The position numbers were made by a program, and so were the translations under genes. From Wagnerdoeblera intermedia (GTDB lineage: Bacteria; Pseudomonadota; Alphaproteobacteria; Rhodobacterales; Rhodobacteraceae), in assembly GCF_042647465.1 (NCBI RefSeq), contig NZ_JBHRVN010000004.1: 64,000 nucleotides of DNA. One strand, written 5' to 3'. Positions within the stretch are counted from its first letter, which is position 1; every line of letters starts with the position of its first letter. The notes below the pieces were generated by a model. It was not told where the DNA came from, did not search any database, and worked only from the letters and a program-made list of their open reading frames with translations. Shown one piece after another: positions 1 through 8,668 of the stretch.

Positions 1-297
1 CGCGTGGTCAACCAGATGCATGTAATTCACCCCCGAGGGGCAGGTGGTGCGGCAGGACAGGCACGACAGGCAGCGGTCGATATGCTGAACGGTCTTTGCA
101 TCTGCCGGCCGGCCCTCTTCGAGCATCTCTTTGATGAGATAGATCCGGCCGCGCGGGCCGTCCGCCTCATCTCCCAGAAGTTGATAGGTGGGGCAGGTGG
201 CCGTGCAAAATCCGCAGTGAACGCAGGCGCGCAGCTGTTTATCGGCCTCGCGCAGGTCAAGGTTGGTGAGTTGCTCAGGGGTAAAGCGGGTCTGCAT
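1..297 (-). CDS. glcF: glycolate oxidase iron-sulfur subunit GlcF, N-terminal part (cut by window edge)
   Basis: GlcF is the ferredoxin-like subunit that takes electrons from the flavin subunits GlcD and GlcE during oxidation of glycolate to glyoxylate at the inner membrane. Only the first 99 residues are inside the window. They contain two complete 4Fe-4S motifs: Cys25, 28, 31 and 35 (C-V-H-C-G-F-C then CP) and Cys76, 79, 82 and 86 (C-L-S-C-L-S-C then CP). The ATG at 297 lies one base beyond the TGA of glcE, as expected for a translationally coupled third gene of glcDEF. The C-terminal CCG domains lie off the left edge. The two-cluster spacing and the operon make the assignment firm. Confidence 0.93.
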   Translation of the reverse strand, partial: MQTRFTPEQLTNLDLREADKQLRACVHCGFCTATCPTYQLLGDEADGPRGRIYLIKEMLEEGRPADAKTVQHIDRCLSCLSCRTTCPSGVNYMHLVDHA

Positions 298-298
298 C

Positions 299-1438
299 TC
301 AGGCCTTCTGCGGTGGGGTGTCGGGCGAAAACAGCCCCTTAGGATCATATTTCGCGGCAATGGCGGCACTGAGACGGGCCGTGACCGGATCTTCAGGCTG
401 GCGCAGGGCCAGGCCCGCGGGAAGATCAGAGGGCGCCTTCAACAGCCTTGCATGACCGCCCTCAACGGCTGCTCTGGCCTGAAGCGCGCGCAAAAGCGCG
501 GGCGCATCGGCGGCGCGACAGCCGACAGAGAGCCAGCCCCCGCCCAGATCGCTCAGCACCTGCGCGGCGGCCGTTTGCGCGATCACCTCCAGCAGCCCCG
601 GCATATGCGAGGGGCGGGCGGAGTGGCGGATCACCGCCTCAGCCCCGCTCAGCGGTGTCAGATCGCGGATATCTGCCCAAAGGGCGGCTGATGCCGCGCC
701 CTCCATCAGCGTCACATCGCCATGTGCGAGCCGCTCGCGCAGTTTTGCGCTGCGGTAGCGGGTCTGCTCGTCAAACCCTTCAAGCCGCAGCCAGACCCGG
801 CCCGCTGCGGGATCTGACGCCGCCCCTGAGAGATCCCAGGGCGAGGTCAGCGCCCGTGCCATGACGGCGGCCTGATCGCGGGCGGGAATGCCCTCCAGCA
901 CCAGCGTTACCTCCGTCTCCGGCAGCGGCTGCAGGCGGAACGACAGCTCACTGAGGACGCCGATACGACCCTCGCTGCCGGCCAGCAGCTTCACCAGATC
1001 ATAGCCGGTGACATTCTTCATCACCCGGCCGCCGTTTTTCACCACCCGACCGGTGCCATCCACAAAGCGCAGGCCTATCAGGCAGTCGCGGCAGGCTCCC
1101 GCCTGCAGTCGTCCCGGCCCCGAGGCATTGAGCGCCGCAACGCCGCCGATGGTCGAAAGGCCGCTGCGCCCCTGAAGCGCTGCGAAATCCGGCGGATCAA
1201 AGGGCAGGCGCTGACGCTCAGCCGCCAGCAGGCTGCGGATCTGTGCAAGCGGCGTCCCGGCCTGCACCACCAGGGTGAGTGCCGCGGGCTCATAAAGCGT
1301 GATGCCCGTCAGGCCGCGGGTCTCCAGAACAGCGCCCCGGGCCGGAAAAAGACTGCGGGTGCCGCCGCCCCGGATCTGCATCGGCGCGCTCGCAGTGGCG
1401 AGAAGGTCGGCGAGTTCGGCTTCAGACTGCGGGATCAT
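299..1438 (-). CDS. glcE: glycolate oxidase FAD-binding subunit GlcE
   Basis: A 379-residue FAD_binding_4 protein, shorter than GlcD as is usual for GlcE. The PP-loop region shows GGGTRS near residue 24. The flavin-binding core GLSTIGGVAALNASGPGR lies around residues 93-110, and GGRVMKNVTGYDL follows near residue 140. It forms the second flavin subunit of the GlcDEF glycolate dehydrogenase. Its ATG overlaps the glcD stop (ATGA) and its stop abuts the glcF start, so the three genes form one tightly coupled minus-strand operon. No regulator such as glcC is visible next to it. Confidence 0.93.
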   Translation of the reverse strand: MIPQSEAELADLLATASAPMQIRGGGTRSLFPARGAVLETRGLTGITLYEPAALTLVVQAGTPLAQIRSLLAAERQRLPFDPPDFAALQGRSGLSTIGGVAALNASGPGRLQAGACRDCLIGLRFVDGTGRVVKNGGRVMKNVTGYDLVKLLAGSEGRIGVLSELSFRLQPLPETEVTLVLEGIPARDQAAVMARALTSPWDLSGAASDPAAGRVWLRLEGFDEQTRYRSAKLRERLAHGDVTLMEGAASAALWADIRDLTPLSGAEAVIRHSARPSHMPGLLEVIAQTAAAQVLSDLGGGWLSVGCRAADAPALLRALQARAAVEGGHARLLKAPSDLPAGLALRQPEDPVTARLSAAIAAKYDPKGLFSPDTPPQKA

Positions 1439-2874
1439 GCGCGGCCCTCGCGGCGGCTTTGCGAGACAGTGAGCGGAAAGACCTTGGCGGCATTCAAAAG
1501 CCAGTGCGGGTCAAAGACATCCTTGATCTGCATCTGCGCCTCCAGATCCGCCGGGGCAAACTGCACCTCCATCAGATCGCGCTTTTCCACGCCCACGCCG
1601 TGTTCTCCGGTCAGGCAGCCGCCGACTTCGACGCAGAGCCGAAGGATATCAGCCCCAAGCGCCTCGCAGCGGGCGAGGTCTTCGGAATCATTGGCGTTAT
1701 AGAGGATCAGCGGATGCATATTGCCGTCGCCTGCGTGAAAGACATTGGCAACCTTCAGCCCGTATCCGGCGGAAAGCTCAGCAATCCGGCGCAGAACGAA
1801 GGAGAGTTCACTGACCGGGATCGTGCCGTCGAGGCACATGTAATCCGCCATCTGTCCCATGGCGCCGAACGCCGATTTGCGGCCCAGCCAGATGCGCCGG
1901 GCCTCATCTTCAGAGCGGGCTTCGCGGATCTCTACGGGGGCGAAGTCGCGGGCAATTTTGCTGATGCGGGCAAGCTGCGCGGCCATTTCTTCCTCTGCGC
2001 CCTCTACCTCGATGATCAGCAGGGCCTCGCAGTCGGGGTAGCCCGCTTTGGCGAAGGCTTCGCAGGCGCGGATGCAGGGGGCATCCATGAATTCAATGGC
2101 GACCGGGATGATCCCGGCGCGGATGATGGCGGAAACGCAGGCCCCGGCGGCCTCGGAGCTGTCGAAGGCCAGAAGCACGGGGCGCGCGCCTTCGGGCTTT
2201 GGCAGGATGCGCAGCGTGGCTTCCGTCACCACCCCAAGCTGGCCTTCCGAGCCGCAGATCACCCCCAGAAGATCAAGTCCGGGGCTGTCGGCGTAAGGCC
2301 CGCCAAGCGTGACGACGGTGCCATCCATCAGAACCACCGTGACGCCCAGAAGGTTATTCGTTGTCACGCCGTATTTCAGGCAATGCGCGCCGCCCGAATT
2401 CATCGCGATATTGCCCGAGATCGCGCAGGCCAGCTGACTGGAGGGGTCGGGGGCATAGAAGAACCCCTCTTCGGCCACCGCCGCGCTGACCGAAAGATTG
2501 GTCCGCCCGGTCTGGACGCGGATGAAGCGGTCGTCATAGCTGACCTCCAGCACCCCGGTCAGCCGCGCGACACCCAGGATGACCGCATCCGCCGTGGGCA
2601 TCGACCCGCCTGCGAGCGAAGTGCCCGCGCCGCGCGGCACCACGGGCACCCGCAGACCGTGCAGATAGCGCAGCACCTGAGAGATCTCTTCGGTCGAGCG
2701 CGGCAAAACCACACCGAGCGGCGGGCAGCGATAGGCCGAGAGCGCATCACATTCCCAGGCGCGCAGCGCCACGGGGTCTGAGATCACACTGTCAGCGGGC
2801 AGGATCGCCCGCAGTCCGGCCAGGATTTCTTCTCTCCGGGCCAGGATCTGCGGGTCGGGCAGGGGCATCTGCAT
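1435..2874 (-). CDS. glcD: glycolate oxidase subunit GlcD (FAD-linked)
   Basis: A 479-residue flavoprotein with the N-terminal FAD-binding PCMH fold (PRGAGTSLAGGSMPT near residue 80; SGNIAMNSGGAHCLKYG near residue 155) and the C-terminal FAD-oxidase domain ending in GEHGVGVEKRDLM. This is the usual architecture and length of GlcD, the subunit that oxidises glycolate. It is the first gene of the glcDEF operon. The start at 2874 (MQMPLPDP) follows a purine-rich GGGGAGGAG region; the Met two residues in is a possible alternative. D-lactate dehydrogenase is a related possibility, but the glcE and glcF partners argue for glycolate. Confidence 0.94.
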   Translation of the reverse strand: MQMPLPDPQILARREEILAGLRAILPADSVISDPVALRAWECDALSAYRCPPLGVVLPRSTEEISQVLRYLHGLRVPVVPRGAGTSLAGGSMPTADAVILGVARLTGVLEVSYDDRFIRVQTGRTNLSVSAAVAEEGFFYAPDPSSQLACAISGNIAMNSGGAHCLKYGVTTNNLLGVTVVLMDGTVVTLGGPYADSPGLDLLGVICGSEGQLGVVTEATLRILPKPEGARPVLLAFDSSEAAGACVSAIIRAGIIPVAIEFMDAPCIRACEAFAKAGYPDCEALLIIEVEGAEEEMAAQLARISKIARDFAPVEIREARSEDEARRIWLGRKSAFGAMGQMADYMCLDGTIPVSELSFVLRRIAELSAGYGLKVANVFHAGDGNMHPLILYNANDSEDLARCEALGADILRLCVEVGGCLTGEHGVGVEKRDLMEVQFAPADLEAQMQIKDVFDPHWLLNAAKVFPLTVSQSRREGRA

Positions 2875-2913
2875 GTCTTTGGGGCTCCTCCTCCCCGGGG
2901 TCTTGCAAAGGCG

Positions 2914-4500
2914 TCAGTAACCGAGGGCGCAGCCGTCCTTCCTCGGGTCAGAGCCCCCCTCGAAGATGCCGCTTTCGTGGCAGAAAATGGCCTGTGCGCC
3001 GCCCAGGGGCTCATCGCTCCAGGTGACGGTATGGCCCATATCGGCAAGCTCTGCGGCGGTCTTCTGATCATAGCCCCGCTCCAGCCGCAGGCTGTCGGTG
3101 CCCGAGAACGGCCCGCAGAAGCTGCGCGGGGCATCAATGGCGCTTTGCAGATCCATGCCGTAATCGCGCAGGTTCGAGACCAGCCGCGCATGGCCTGCGG
3201 GCTGATAGGCCCCGCCCATGACGCCGAAGGGCATCACCACCCGGCCGTTTTGCGCCAGTATGCCCGGGATGATCGTGTGCATGGGCCGCTTGCCGCCTGC
3301 TGCCTCATTGGGGTGGCCTGCCTCCAGCGAAAAGCCCGCACCGCGGTTCTGAAAGCTGATGCCGAATTTCTCTGACGCCAGACCCGTGCCAAAGGCGTGA
3401 AAGGTCGAATAGATCAGCGAAACCACCATGCCGTCGCGGTCCGTCACCGAAAGGCAGACAGTGTCTTTGTGAATGGCCTCGGTCGCGGCGGCCACGGCGG
3501 GCAGGGCGCGTTTGGGATCGATCAGCGCGGCAAGCTTTGCCGCCGTTTCCGGGGCCAGCATATGCGCAAGGCGCGTGGTGTGATCGGGGTCGGCGATCAT
3601 CCGGTTGCGCGCATCATAGGCGAGCTTCGTGGCCTCGGCCTCAAGGTGGGTGCGCAGGCTGCCAAAGGGGTCCATCGCCGCCAGATCGAAATGGCTCAGG
3701 ATGTTGAGCATCAGAAGCGCCACCACTCCCTGACCGTTTGGCGGATGCTCAATCAGCTCAGCCCCCTGATAGGGGGCAGAGACCGGAGTGTCGTAAAAGG
3801 CCGTGACCGAGGCGAAATCCTCAGCGCTGTGGCAGCCGCCGAGGGCGCGCAGGCTGGTGAGCATATCTTCTGCCACCTCGCCCTCATAAAAGCCCCTGGC
3901 GCCTTCGCGGGCGATGCGGCGCAGCACTTCGGCCTGGCCGGGGGCGCGGAAGATCTCACCCACTTGCGGCGGGCGGCCCCAGGGCAGAAAATGGGTTCTC
4001 GCGGCGCCCTTCAGCCGCCCGGTCTCCTGCCAGTCAAAGGCGGTGCGCGGTGCGACCGGCACCCCCTCTTCGGCGGCGCGGATCGCCGGGGCCAGAACCT
4101 GGTCCAGGGCCAGGCGTCCGTGGTCGGCATGAAGACGGCAGAAGGCGGCAATGGCCCCTGGCAGAGTGACCGCTTCGACGCCATAAAGCGGCATGCTCTG
4201 ATGGCCTGCCGCGCGCAGCGCCTCCGCGCTCAGGGCGGCCGGCGCGCGGCCTGAGCCGTTGAGCGCCAGCACATCTTCGCGCCCCGCCGGTTTGATCAGC
4301 ACAAAGGCATCGCCCCCCAGACCCGTCATCTGCGGTTCGCAGAACCCCAGAACCAGGGCCGCGCCAATGGCCGCATCGGCGGCGCTGCCTCCGGCCTGCA
4401 AAAGGCTGATCGCGGTGAGAGAGGCGAGCGGGTGAGAAGAGGCACACATCCCGTTGGTGGCATAAACGGCCGAACGGCCCGGTTTTTGAAAGTCCCGCAT
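2914..4500 (-). CDS. gamma-glutamyltransferase family protein (Ntn hydrolase)
   Basis: A 528-residue protein matching the GGT family along its length. The N-terminal segment has CASSHPLAS and GGSAADAAIGAALVLG, typical of the large subunit. The autoprocessing/catalytic threonine is Thr347 in KDTVCLSVTDRDG, which would start the small subunit. Later, GGKRPMHTIIPG and PFGVMGGAYQPAGH match the small-subunit core. GGTs hydrolyse or transfer the gamma-glutamyl group of glutathione. No signal peptide is visible, so this is more like the cytoplasmic GGT-like acylases/hydrolases common in proteobacteria than the periplasmic E. coli enzyme. The exact substrate cannot be read from sequence. It lies 39 bp upstream of glcD on the same strand and may be co-transcribed with it. 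Confidence 0.88.
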   Translation of the reverse strand: MRDFQKPGRSAVYATNGMCASSHPLASLTAISLLQAGGSAADAAIGAALVLGFCEPQMTGLGGDAFVLIKPAGREDVLALNGSGRAPAALSAEALRAAGHQSMPLYGVEAVTLPGAIAAFCRLHADHGRLALDQVLAPAIRAAEEGVPVAPRTAFDWQETGRLKGAARTHFLPWGRPPQVGEIFRAPGQAEVLRRIAREGARGFYEGEVAEDMLTSLRALGGCHSAEDFASVTAFYDTPVSAPYQGAELIEHPPNGQGVVALLMLNILSHFDLAAMDPFGSLRTHLEAEATKLAYDARNRMIADPDHTTRLAHMLAPETAAKLAALIDPKRALPAVAAATEAIHKDTVCLSVTDRDGMVVSLIYSTFHAFGTGLASEKFGISFQNRGAGFSLEAGHPNEAAGGKRPMHTIIPGILAQNGRVVMPFGVMGGAYQPAGHARLVSNLRDYGMDLQSAIDAPRSFCGPFSGTDSLRLERGYDQKTAAELADMGHTVTWSDEPLGGAQAIFCHESGIFEGGSDPRKDGCALGY

Positions 4501-4653
4501 CTCATCGCCAATCGCTGCTGCGCCGGAGCGGCGCAGGTCTTTAAAATTGGTCTCAGCCTAGTCTGAGGCATTCGCGGCTGTCCACCTCGACCTGTCTGCC
4601 GCGCAGGTTTTCGCGGCCCGCGCTTCTTTCTTCAGCAGGGCTGCGCTTTCTGC

Positions 4654-4680
4654 TTGCCATGGCAGATTTTCCGGTGTTAT
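4654..4680 (+). promoter_or_regulatory. candidate promoter of tRNA-Gly
   Basis: TTGCCA (4654-4659) and TGTTAT (4675-4680) lie 15 bp apart and end 20 bp before the mature tRNA 5' end. The spacer is short and the -10 is poor, so this is only the best sigma70-like match in the otherwise featureless 4501-4700 interval. Confidence 0.3.
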
Positions 4681-4700
4681 CAGCAGTTTCAGATCCTTGG

Positions 4701-4774
4701 GCGGGTATGGTGTAGTGGTAGCGCCTCAGCCTTCCAAGCTGATGGGGCGGGTTCGATTCCCGCTACCCGCTCCA
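4701..4774 (+). tRNA. tRNA-Gly (anticodon TCC)
   Basis: A complete cloverleaf can be drawn. The acceptor stem GCGGGTA pairs with TACCCGC. The D arm contains GTAGTGGTAGC. The anticodon stem TCAGC/GCTGA closes the loop CTTCCAA, giving anticodon TCC, which reads GGA/GGG glycine codons. The T arm CGGGTTCGATTCCCG is followed by discriminator T and an encoded CCA (4772-4774). The flanks AGATCCTTGG (4691-4700) and CCAAAGGATCT (4772-4782) are inverted repeats that could extend the acceptor stem of the precursor. Confidence 0.97.
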
Positions 4775-4891
4775 AAGGATCTTATGGCGCTGCGGCGCCG
4801 GTTTTCCCGAAATTGAGATGAGCAGATGAGCAGCGCGGTCGCTGTCGTTGTCACGTTTCGTTGTGCTTTTGCCGGCCTGCCCGGCGGAATG

Positions 4892-4917
4892 AAAAAGGGC
4901 GGGAGATGCTCCCGCCC
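4892..4917 (-). terminator. Rho-independent terminator of the aminotransferase gene
   Basis: A perfect 9-bp stem GGGCGGGAG/CTCCCGCCC (4897-4905 with 4909-4917) with a 3-nt loop is followed on the minus strand by TTTTTC. It begins 6 bp beyond the stop codon of the ilvE-type gene. Confidence 0.88.
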
Positions 4918-4923
4918 TGACTG

Positions 4924-5799
4924 TTATGCTTTTGCGGCATCCGCTTTTGCGAAGTCCCAATAGAGATCGCGGGCGATGGTGGTGTATTTGCCCGGTGCCT
5001 CATAATGGGTGCCGTCAAATTCTTTCACCGGGGTCACTTTGGCGAAGTTGCCCGACAGGAAGACCTCATCTGCGGCGCGGAAGTCTTCGTATTTCAGCAC
5101 GGCTTCATGCACGGTATAGCCTGCAGCGCGCAGGTTTTTGATGTGACGCGCGCGGGTGATGCCCGACAGGAAGGTGCCATTGGCGATCGGGGTGAAATAT
5201 TCACCGTCTTTCACCATGAAGACGTTGGCGGTGGCGGTCTCTGCCACATTGCCCATGATGTCGGTCACGAGGGCGTTGGCATAGCCTTTCGACTTCGCCT
5301 CAACCAGCATCCGGGCGTTGTTGGGATAAAGGCAGCCCGCTTTCGCGTTGCAGACCGAGTTCTCCAGCAGCGGGCGGCGGAAGCGGGTGGTGGTCAGCGT
5401 CGTCGGGGTGTTGAAGTCCGGCATCGCCACTTCTTCGAGGCTGATCGCAAAGGCGGTCGAGTTTTCCGCCGGTGCAACCCCCAGTTCCGAGCCGTCGACC
5501 GCCCAATACATCGGACGCACATAAACCGCAGCGCCCGGGCCATAGGCTTTCAGACCTTCACGGATGATCGCAACCATCTCAGCGGGGTCCATGGTCGGCG
5601 TGATCATCAGCGCTTCGGCCGAGCGGTTGACGCGGGCACAGTGCAGATCCAGATCCGGGGTCATGCCCTCAAACAGACGCGCACCGTCAAAGACGTTCGA
5701 GCCCTGCCAGATGCCGTGGTCTGCTGCTTTCATGACCGCAAGATCGCCGTCGTGCCAGCTGCCTTCAAACCAGGTGCGGATATTGGTGCCGAATGCCAT
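4924..5799 (-). CDS. ilvE: branched-chain amino acid aminotransferase (class IV PLP enzyme)
   Basis: A fold-type IV PLP aminotransferase of 291 residues, expected to interconvert leucine, isoleucine and valine with their 2-oxo acids. The Schiff-base lysine is Lys153 in NSVCNAKAGCLYPNN, followed by the class IV signature region NALVTDIMGNVAETATANVF. The N-terminus (MAFGTNIRTWFEG, then GSNVFDGARLFEG) is characteristic of the IlvE-like branch common in Rhodobacterales. The start at 5799 is chosen because GGAG lies 6 nt upstream of it; an ATG 12 bp earlier would place that Shine-Dalgarno sequence inside the gene. A strong terminator follows. D-amino-acid or aminodeoxychorismate enzymes share the fold, so the substrate is a family-level inference. 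Confidence 0.88.
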   Translation of the reverse strand: MAFGTNIRTWFEGSWHDGDLAVMKAADHGIWQGSNVFDGARLFEGMTPDLDLHCARVNRSAEALMITPTMDPAEMVAIIREGLKAYGPGAAVYVRPMYWAVDGSELGVAPAENSTAFAISLEEVAMPDFNTPTTLTTTRFRRPLLENSVCNAKAGCLYPNNARMLVEAKSKGYANALVTDIMGNVAETATANVFMVKDGEYFTPIANGTFLSGITRARHIKNLRAAGYTVHEAVLKYEDFRAADEVFLSGNFAKVTPVKEFDGTHYEAPGKYTTIARDLYWDFAKADAAKA

Positions 5800-5889
5800 T
5801 AGAGTCTCCATCGCTCACTGCGCGTTACCAAACACCCGCACCGGGAAAAGGTCCAGACCCCGGCCCCGGAACGGGTTGTCACACCAGGG

Positions 5890-6273
5890 TTATTTTTCCC
5901 CCAGCTCCTCCAGTCTGCTTTGTGTTTCAGCACGCAGCTGTGCCAGATCCTGCAGCGAGGCCTGCAGCGCAGTGATCTGCTCCTGCAGCGCGGCGGTCTG
6001 ACGATCTGCCATGGCGATGAAAGCGCGAAGCTGGCTGGCGGTGCCCTGGGTCTCATAAAGATCGAGCCACTGGCGAATCTCTTCCAGCGAGAAGCCGAAA
6101 TGACGGCCCCGCAGGATCAGCTTCATCCGCGCCACCTCACGCGGACCATAGCTGCGGCTGCGCCCCTCTTTATGAGGATTGAGCAGCTCAATATATTCAT
6201 AATAGCGCAAGGTTCGCGGTGTGACGTCGAAGCGGGCGCACATCTCTTTGAAAGAGAGTTGAGGGTCAGTCAT
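5890..6273 (-). CDS. MerR family transcriptional regulator
   Basis: A 127-residue regulator. The N-terminal winged-helix DNA-binding domain reads FKEMCARFDVTPRTLRYYEYIELL, then RSRSYGPREVARMKLILRGRHFGFSLEEI, the classic MerR pattern. The C-terminal half (about residues 75-127) is a coiled coil rich in Ala, Gln, Leu and Glu with no cysteine pair, so it is not a metal-sensing MerR by sequence. The start at 6273 has AGGAGG 6 nt upstream; longer in-frame versions lack a ribosome site. It is divergent from the two hotdog thioesterase genes with 110 bp between starts, which suggests it controls that operon and possibly itself. MerR proteins of this size often regulate fatty-acid or branched-chain acyl metabolism in proteobacteria (LiuR type), but that link is inference. 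Confidence 0.88.
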   Translation of the reverse strand: MTDPQLSFKEMCARFDVTPRTLRYYEYIELLNPHKEGRSRSYGPREVARMKLILRGRHFGFSLEEIRQWLDLYETQGTASQLRAFIAMADRQTAALQEQITALQASLQDLAQLRAETQSRLEELGEK

Positions 6274-6383
6274 GGGGGGCCTCCTGCGGGCGCAACCTAG
6301 TCCGATCGGGGCAGGGCTGCAATCGGGGCTTGCGCAGGGCAGGCGGGATGGCTCAACTGTGGGCACTGGATCGGAGTTCCGTT

Positions 6384-6815
6384 ATGGCAGAATTAACGCC
6401 GCAAGCTTATCTCGATGCCCTGCCGCATGCCCGGGCGCTGAATATGCGCTTTGACGGTATGCATAACGGGAAGGTTCGCATTTCAATGCCTTACAACCCG
6501 GCCCTGATCGGGGATCCCACAACGGGTGTGATGCATGGCGGGGCTGTTTATGCCCTTCTGGACACCGCCAGCGGCATCGCGGTGACCACCCATCCGGTCA
6601 GCGGCGGCGGCACCGCCACGCTTGATCTGCGGATTGATTATATGCGCGCCGCAACCCCCGGCCAGCGCATCTGCGCTGAGGCCTTTTGCTATAACATGAC
6701 CCGCACGGTCGCCTTTGTGCGGGCCGTGGCTTACGACGACAACACCGAGAAGCCCGTGGCCACGGCCACCGGCGCTTTCACCAATGAGCACGTGAACCGG
6801 AGCCTGGCCGAATGA
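6384..6815 (+). CDS. PaaI-type hotdog-fold thioesterase
   Basis: A 143-residue single hotdog domain. The active-site helix reads GVMHGGAVYALLDTASG, with the HGG motif followed by an Asp seven residues on, as in PaaI/YbgC-like acyl-CoA thioesterases. TATLDLRIDYMRAATPG forms the following strand pair. It probably hydrolyses an aromatic or medium-chain acyl-CoA in the cytoplasm. The start at 6384 (MAELTPQAY) has GGAG 9 nt upstream; a longer reading frame from 6330 extends into the divergent promoter and was not used. Its stop overlaps the next hotdog gene (ATGA), so the two are translationally coupled, consistent with paralogous partners. Confidence 0.87.
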   Translation: MAELTPQAYLDALPHARALNMRFDGMHNGKVRISMPYNPALIGDPTTGVMHGGAVYALLDTASGIAVTTHPVSGGGTATLDLRIDYMRAATPGQRICAEAFCYNMTRTVAFVRAVAYDDNTEKPVATATGAFTNEHVNRSLAE

Positions 6816-7327
6816 CGCTGCCCCCGCGCCCCCGTCCCGAACCCGTCCAGGTCATCAAACTGCGCCGGGATGCGGCGCTGTCAGCGCTGATCCGTGCAAT
6901 TCCCTATGTCAGCTTCATGGGCTTTCAGTTCGACCGCCGCGGGGATGAGCTGACTGCGACCATGCCCTATCAGGATATGCTGATCGGCAACCCGCTGCTG
7001 CCGGCGCTTCATGGCGGGGCAACGGCGGGCTTCCTTGAAACCACTGCGGTGCTTGAGCTTTGCTGGCAGACGCTTTGGGAAGATGTTGAGCAGGGCCGGA
7101 TTCTTCCCACCGATCTTGAGGCGGGCTATGTGCCGAAACTGCCCAAAACCATCGACTTCACGGTGGATTATCTGCGCACGGGCCTTCCGCGCGATGCCTA
7201 TGCCCGCGCCCGCGTGAACCGCTCGGGGCGGCGCTATGCCAGCGTGCATGTTGAGGCCTGGCAGGACAATCGCAACCGGCTGCTGGCCCAGGCCACCGGG
7301 CATTTCCTGATGCCGGAACGCCCCTGA
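6812..7327 (+). CDS. second hotdog-fold thioesterase, paralogous partner
   Basis: A 171-residue hotdog protein coupled by a 4-base overlap to the preceding thioesterase. The motif ALHGGATAGFLETTA keeps HGG but has Glu where the first gene has Asp, as in the TesB/4HBT-type variation. IDFTVDYLRTGLPRDAYARARVNRSGRR forms the long central strands. Two adjacent, diverged PaaI-like genes may form a heteromer or split substrate range. The reaction is presumably acyl-CoA hydrolysis; the substrate is unknown. The MATE exporter gene starts 24 bp downstream and is likely in the same transcript. Confidence 0.85.
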   Translation: MTLPPRPRPEPVQVIKLRRDAALSALIRAIPYVSFMGFQFDRRGDELTATMPYQDMLIGNPLLPALHGGATAGFLETTAVLELCWQTLWEDVEQGRILPTDLEAGYVPKLPKTIDFTVDYLRTGLPRDAYARARVNRSGRRYASVHVEAWQDNRNRLLAQATGHFLMPERP

Positions 7328-7350
7328 CCACCTGACCCTGCGAGACCTGC

Positions 7351-8649
7351 ATGACCGAGATTTCCCAAAAGCGCGTGTTGCGCATTGCGCTTCCGGTCGT
7401 GCTGTCGAATGCCACCGTTCCCCTGTTGGGGGCGGTGGATACCGCCGTTGTGGGGCAGATGGGGCTGGCCGCGCCGATCGGGGCCGTGGGCCTTGGGGCG
7501 GTGATCCTCGCGTCCGTTTACTGGATCTTCGGTTTTCTGCGGATGGGCACCTCGGGCCTTGCGGCTCAGGCCATCGGGCGCGGGGACGGGGCGGAGCGTG
7601 ATGCGATTTTGCTGCGCGGGCTGATGGTCGGCGGGCTGGCCGGACTGCTGATGGTCGCGCTGCAATATCCGCTGATCCAGGCTGCCTTTCGCATCGCACC
7701 TGCGAGCGCGGAGGTCGCAGAACTCGCGCGGAGCTACCTGGGCATCCGGATCTGGGGTGCGCCTGCGACCATCATGCTTTACGCCATTACCGGCTGGCTG
7801 ATTGCGCTGGAGCGCACAAGGGCGGTGCTGGCGCTGCAACTGGTGATGAACGGCGTCAATATCGCGCTGGATTTCTGGTTTGTGCTGGGGCTGGACCTCG
7901 GGGTGCCGGGCGTTGCCATCGCCACGCTGATCGCAGAGATCGCGGGGCTGAGCCTCGGGCTCTGGCTCTGCCGTTCGGCTCTGCGGCCTCTGGCGCTGAG
8001 GGCGCAGGTGTTTGTGGCCGGTGCCTGGGGCCAGATGCTGCGGGTGAACCGCGATATCATGATCCGCTCAGTGATCCTGCAGGGCAGTTTCACGACCTTT
8101 CTGTTTCTGGGTGCGGGCATGGGGGATGTCACACTCGCGGCCAATCAGGTGCTGCTGCAGTTTCTGGAAGTGACGGCCTATGCGCTGGATGGATTTGCCT
8201 TTGCGGCAGAGGCGCTGGTGGGCCAGGCGGTGGGGGCCAGGCGGCGTGCCGATGTGCGCCGCGCGAGCGTGATCACCGGGCAATGGGCGCTGGCCGGGGG
8301 GCTGGCACTGGGGGCCCTTTATCTGCTGGCGGGACCATGGCTGATCGATCTGATGACCACCTCGCCTGAGGTGCGGGAGGCGGCGCGACTGGCTCTCCCA
8401 TGGCTGGTGGTGCTGCCGCTCCTGAGTGCGGCGAGCTATATCTTCGACGGGATTTTCATCGGTGCGATGCTGACGCGTGAGATGCGCAATGTGATGATCG
8501 CAGCCGTGGCGGTCTATGTGGCGGCTCTGTTGGTCCTTGTCCCTGCCTTTGGCAGCCACGGACTTTGGGGCGCGCTTTTGAGCCTGAACGCAGCCCGCGG
8601 GATCGGCATGGCGCTGATGTACCCCCGGGCCGAAGCGGCAGCGGCCTGA
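7351..8649 (+). CDS. MATE family efflux transporter (DinF-like)
   Basis: A 432-residue integral membrane protein with about twelve hydrophobic segments in two MatE repeats. The N-terminus (RIALPVVLSNATVPLLGAVDTAVVGQMG) is the family signature, and the same region recurs in the second half around GDVTLAANQVLLQFLEVTAYALDGFAFAAEALVGQAVG. These transporters export cationic or organic compounds using Na+ or H+ gradients; this subgroup resembles DinF. It follows the two hotdog genes on the same strand with a 24-bp gap. The substrate cannot be deduced. Confidence 0.92.
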   Translation: MTEISQKRVLRIALPVVLSNATVPLLGAVDTAVVGQMGLAAPIGAVGLGAVILASVYWIFGFLRMGTSGLAAQAIGRGDGAERDAILLRGLMVGGLAGLLMVALQYPLIQAAFRIAPASAEVAELARSYLGIRIWGAPATIMLYAITGWLIALERTRAVLALQLVMNGVNIALDFWFVLGLDLGVPGVAIATLIAEIAGLSLGLWLCRSALRPLALRAQVFVAGAWGQMLRVNRDIMIRSVILQGSFTTFLFLGAGMGDVTLAANQVLLQFLEVTAYALDGFAFAAEALVGQAVGARRRADVRRASVITGQWALAGGLALGALYLLAGPWLIDLMTTSPEVREAARLALPWLVVLPLLSAASYIFDGIFIGAMLTREMRNVMIAAVAVYVAALLVLVPAFGSHGLWGALLSLNAARGIGMALMYPRAEAAAA

Positions 8650-8668
8650 AGGCCGCCGCCCTTTCTTC

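Noticed and set aside
1459..2781. A 440-residue plus-strand open frame opposite glcD
   Set aside because: It is the shadow of the glcD gene, which has complete family motifs in the minus frame.
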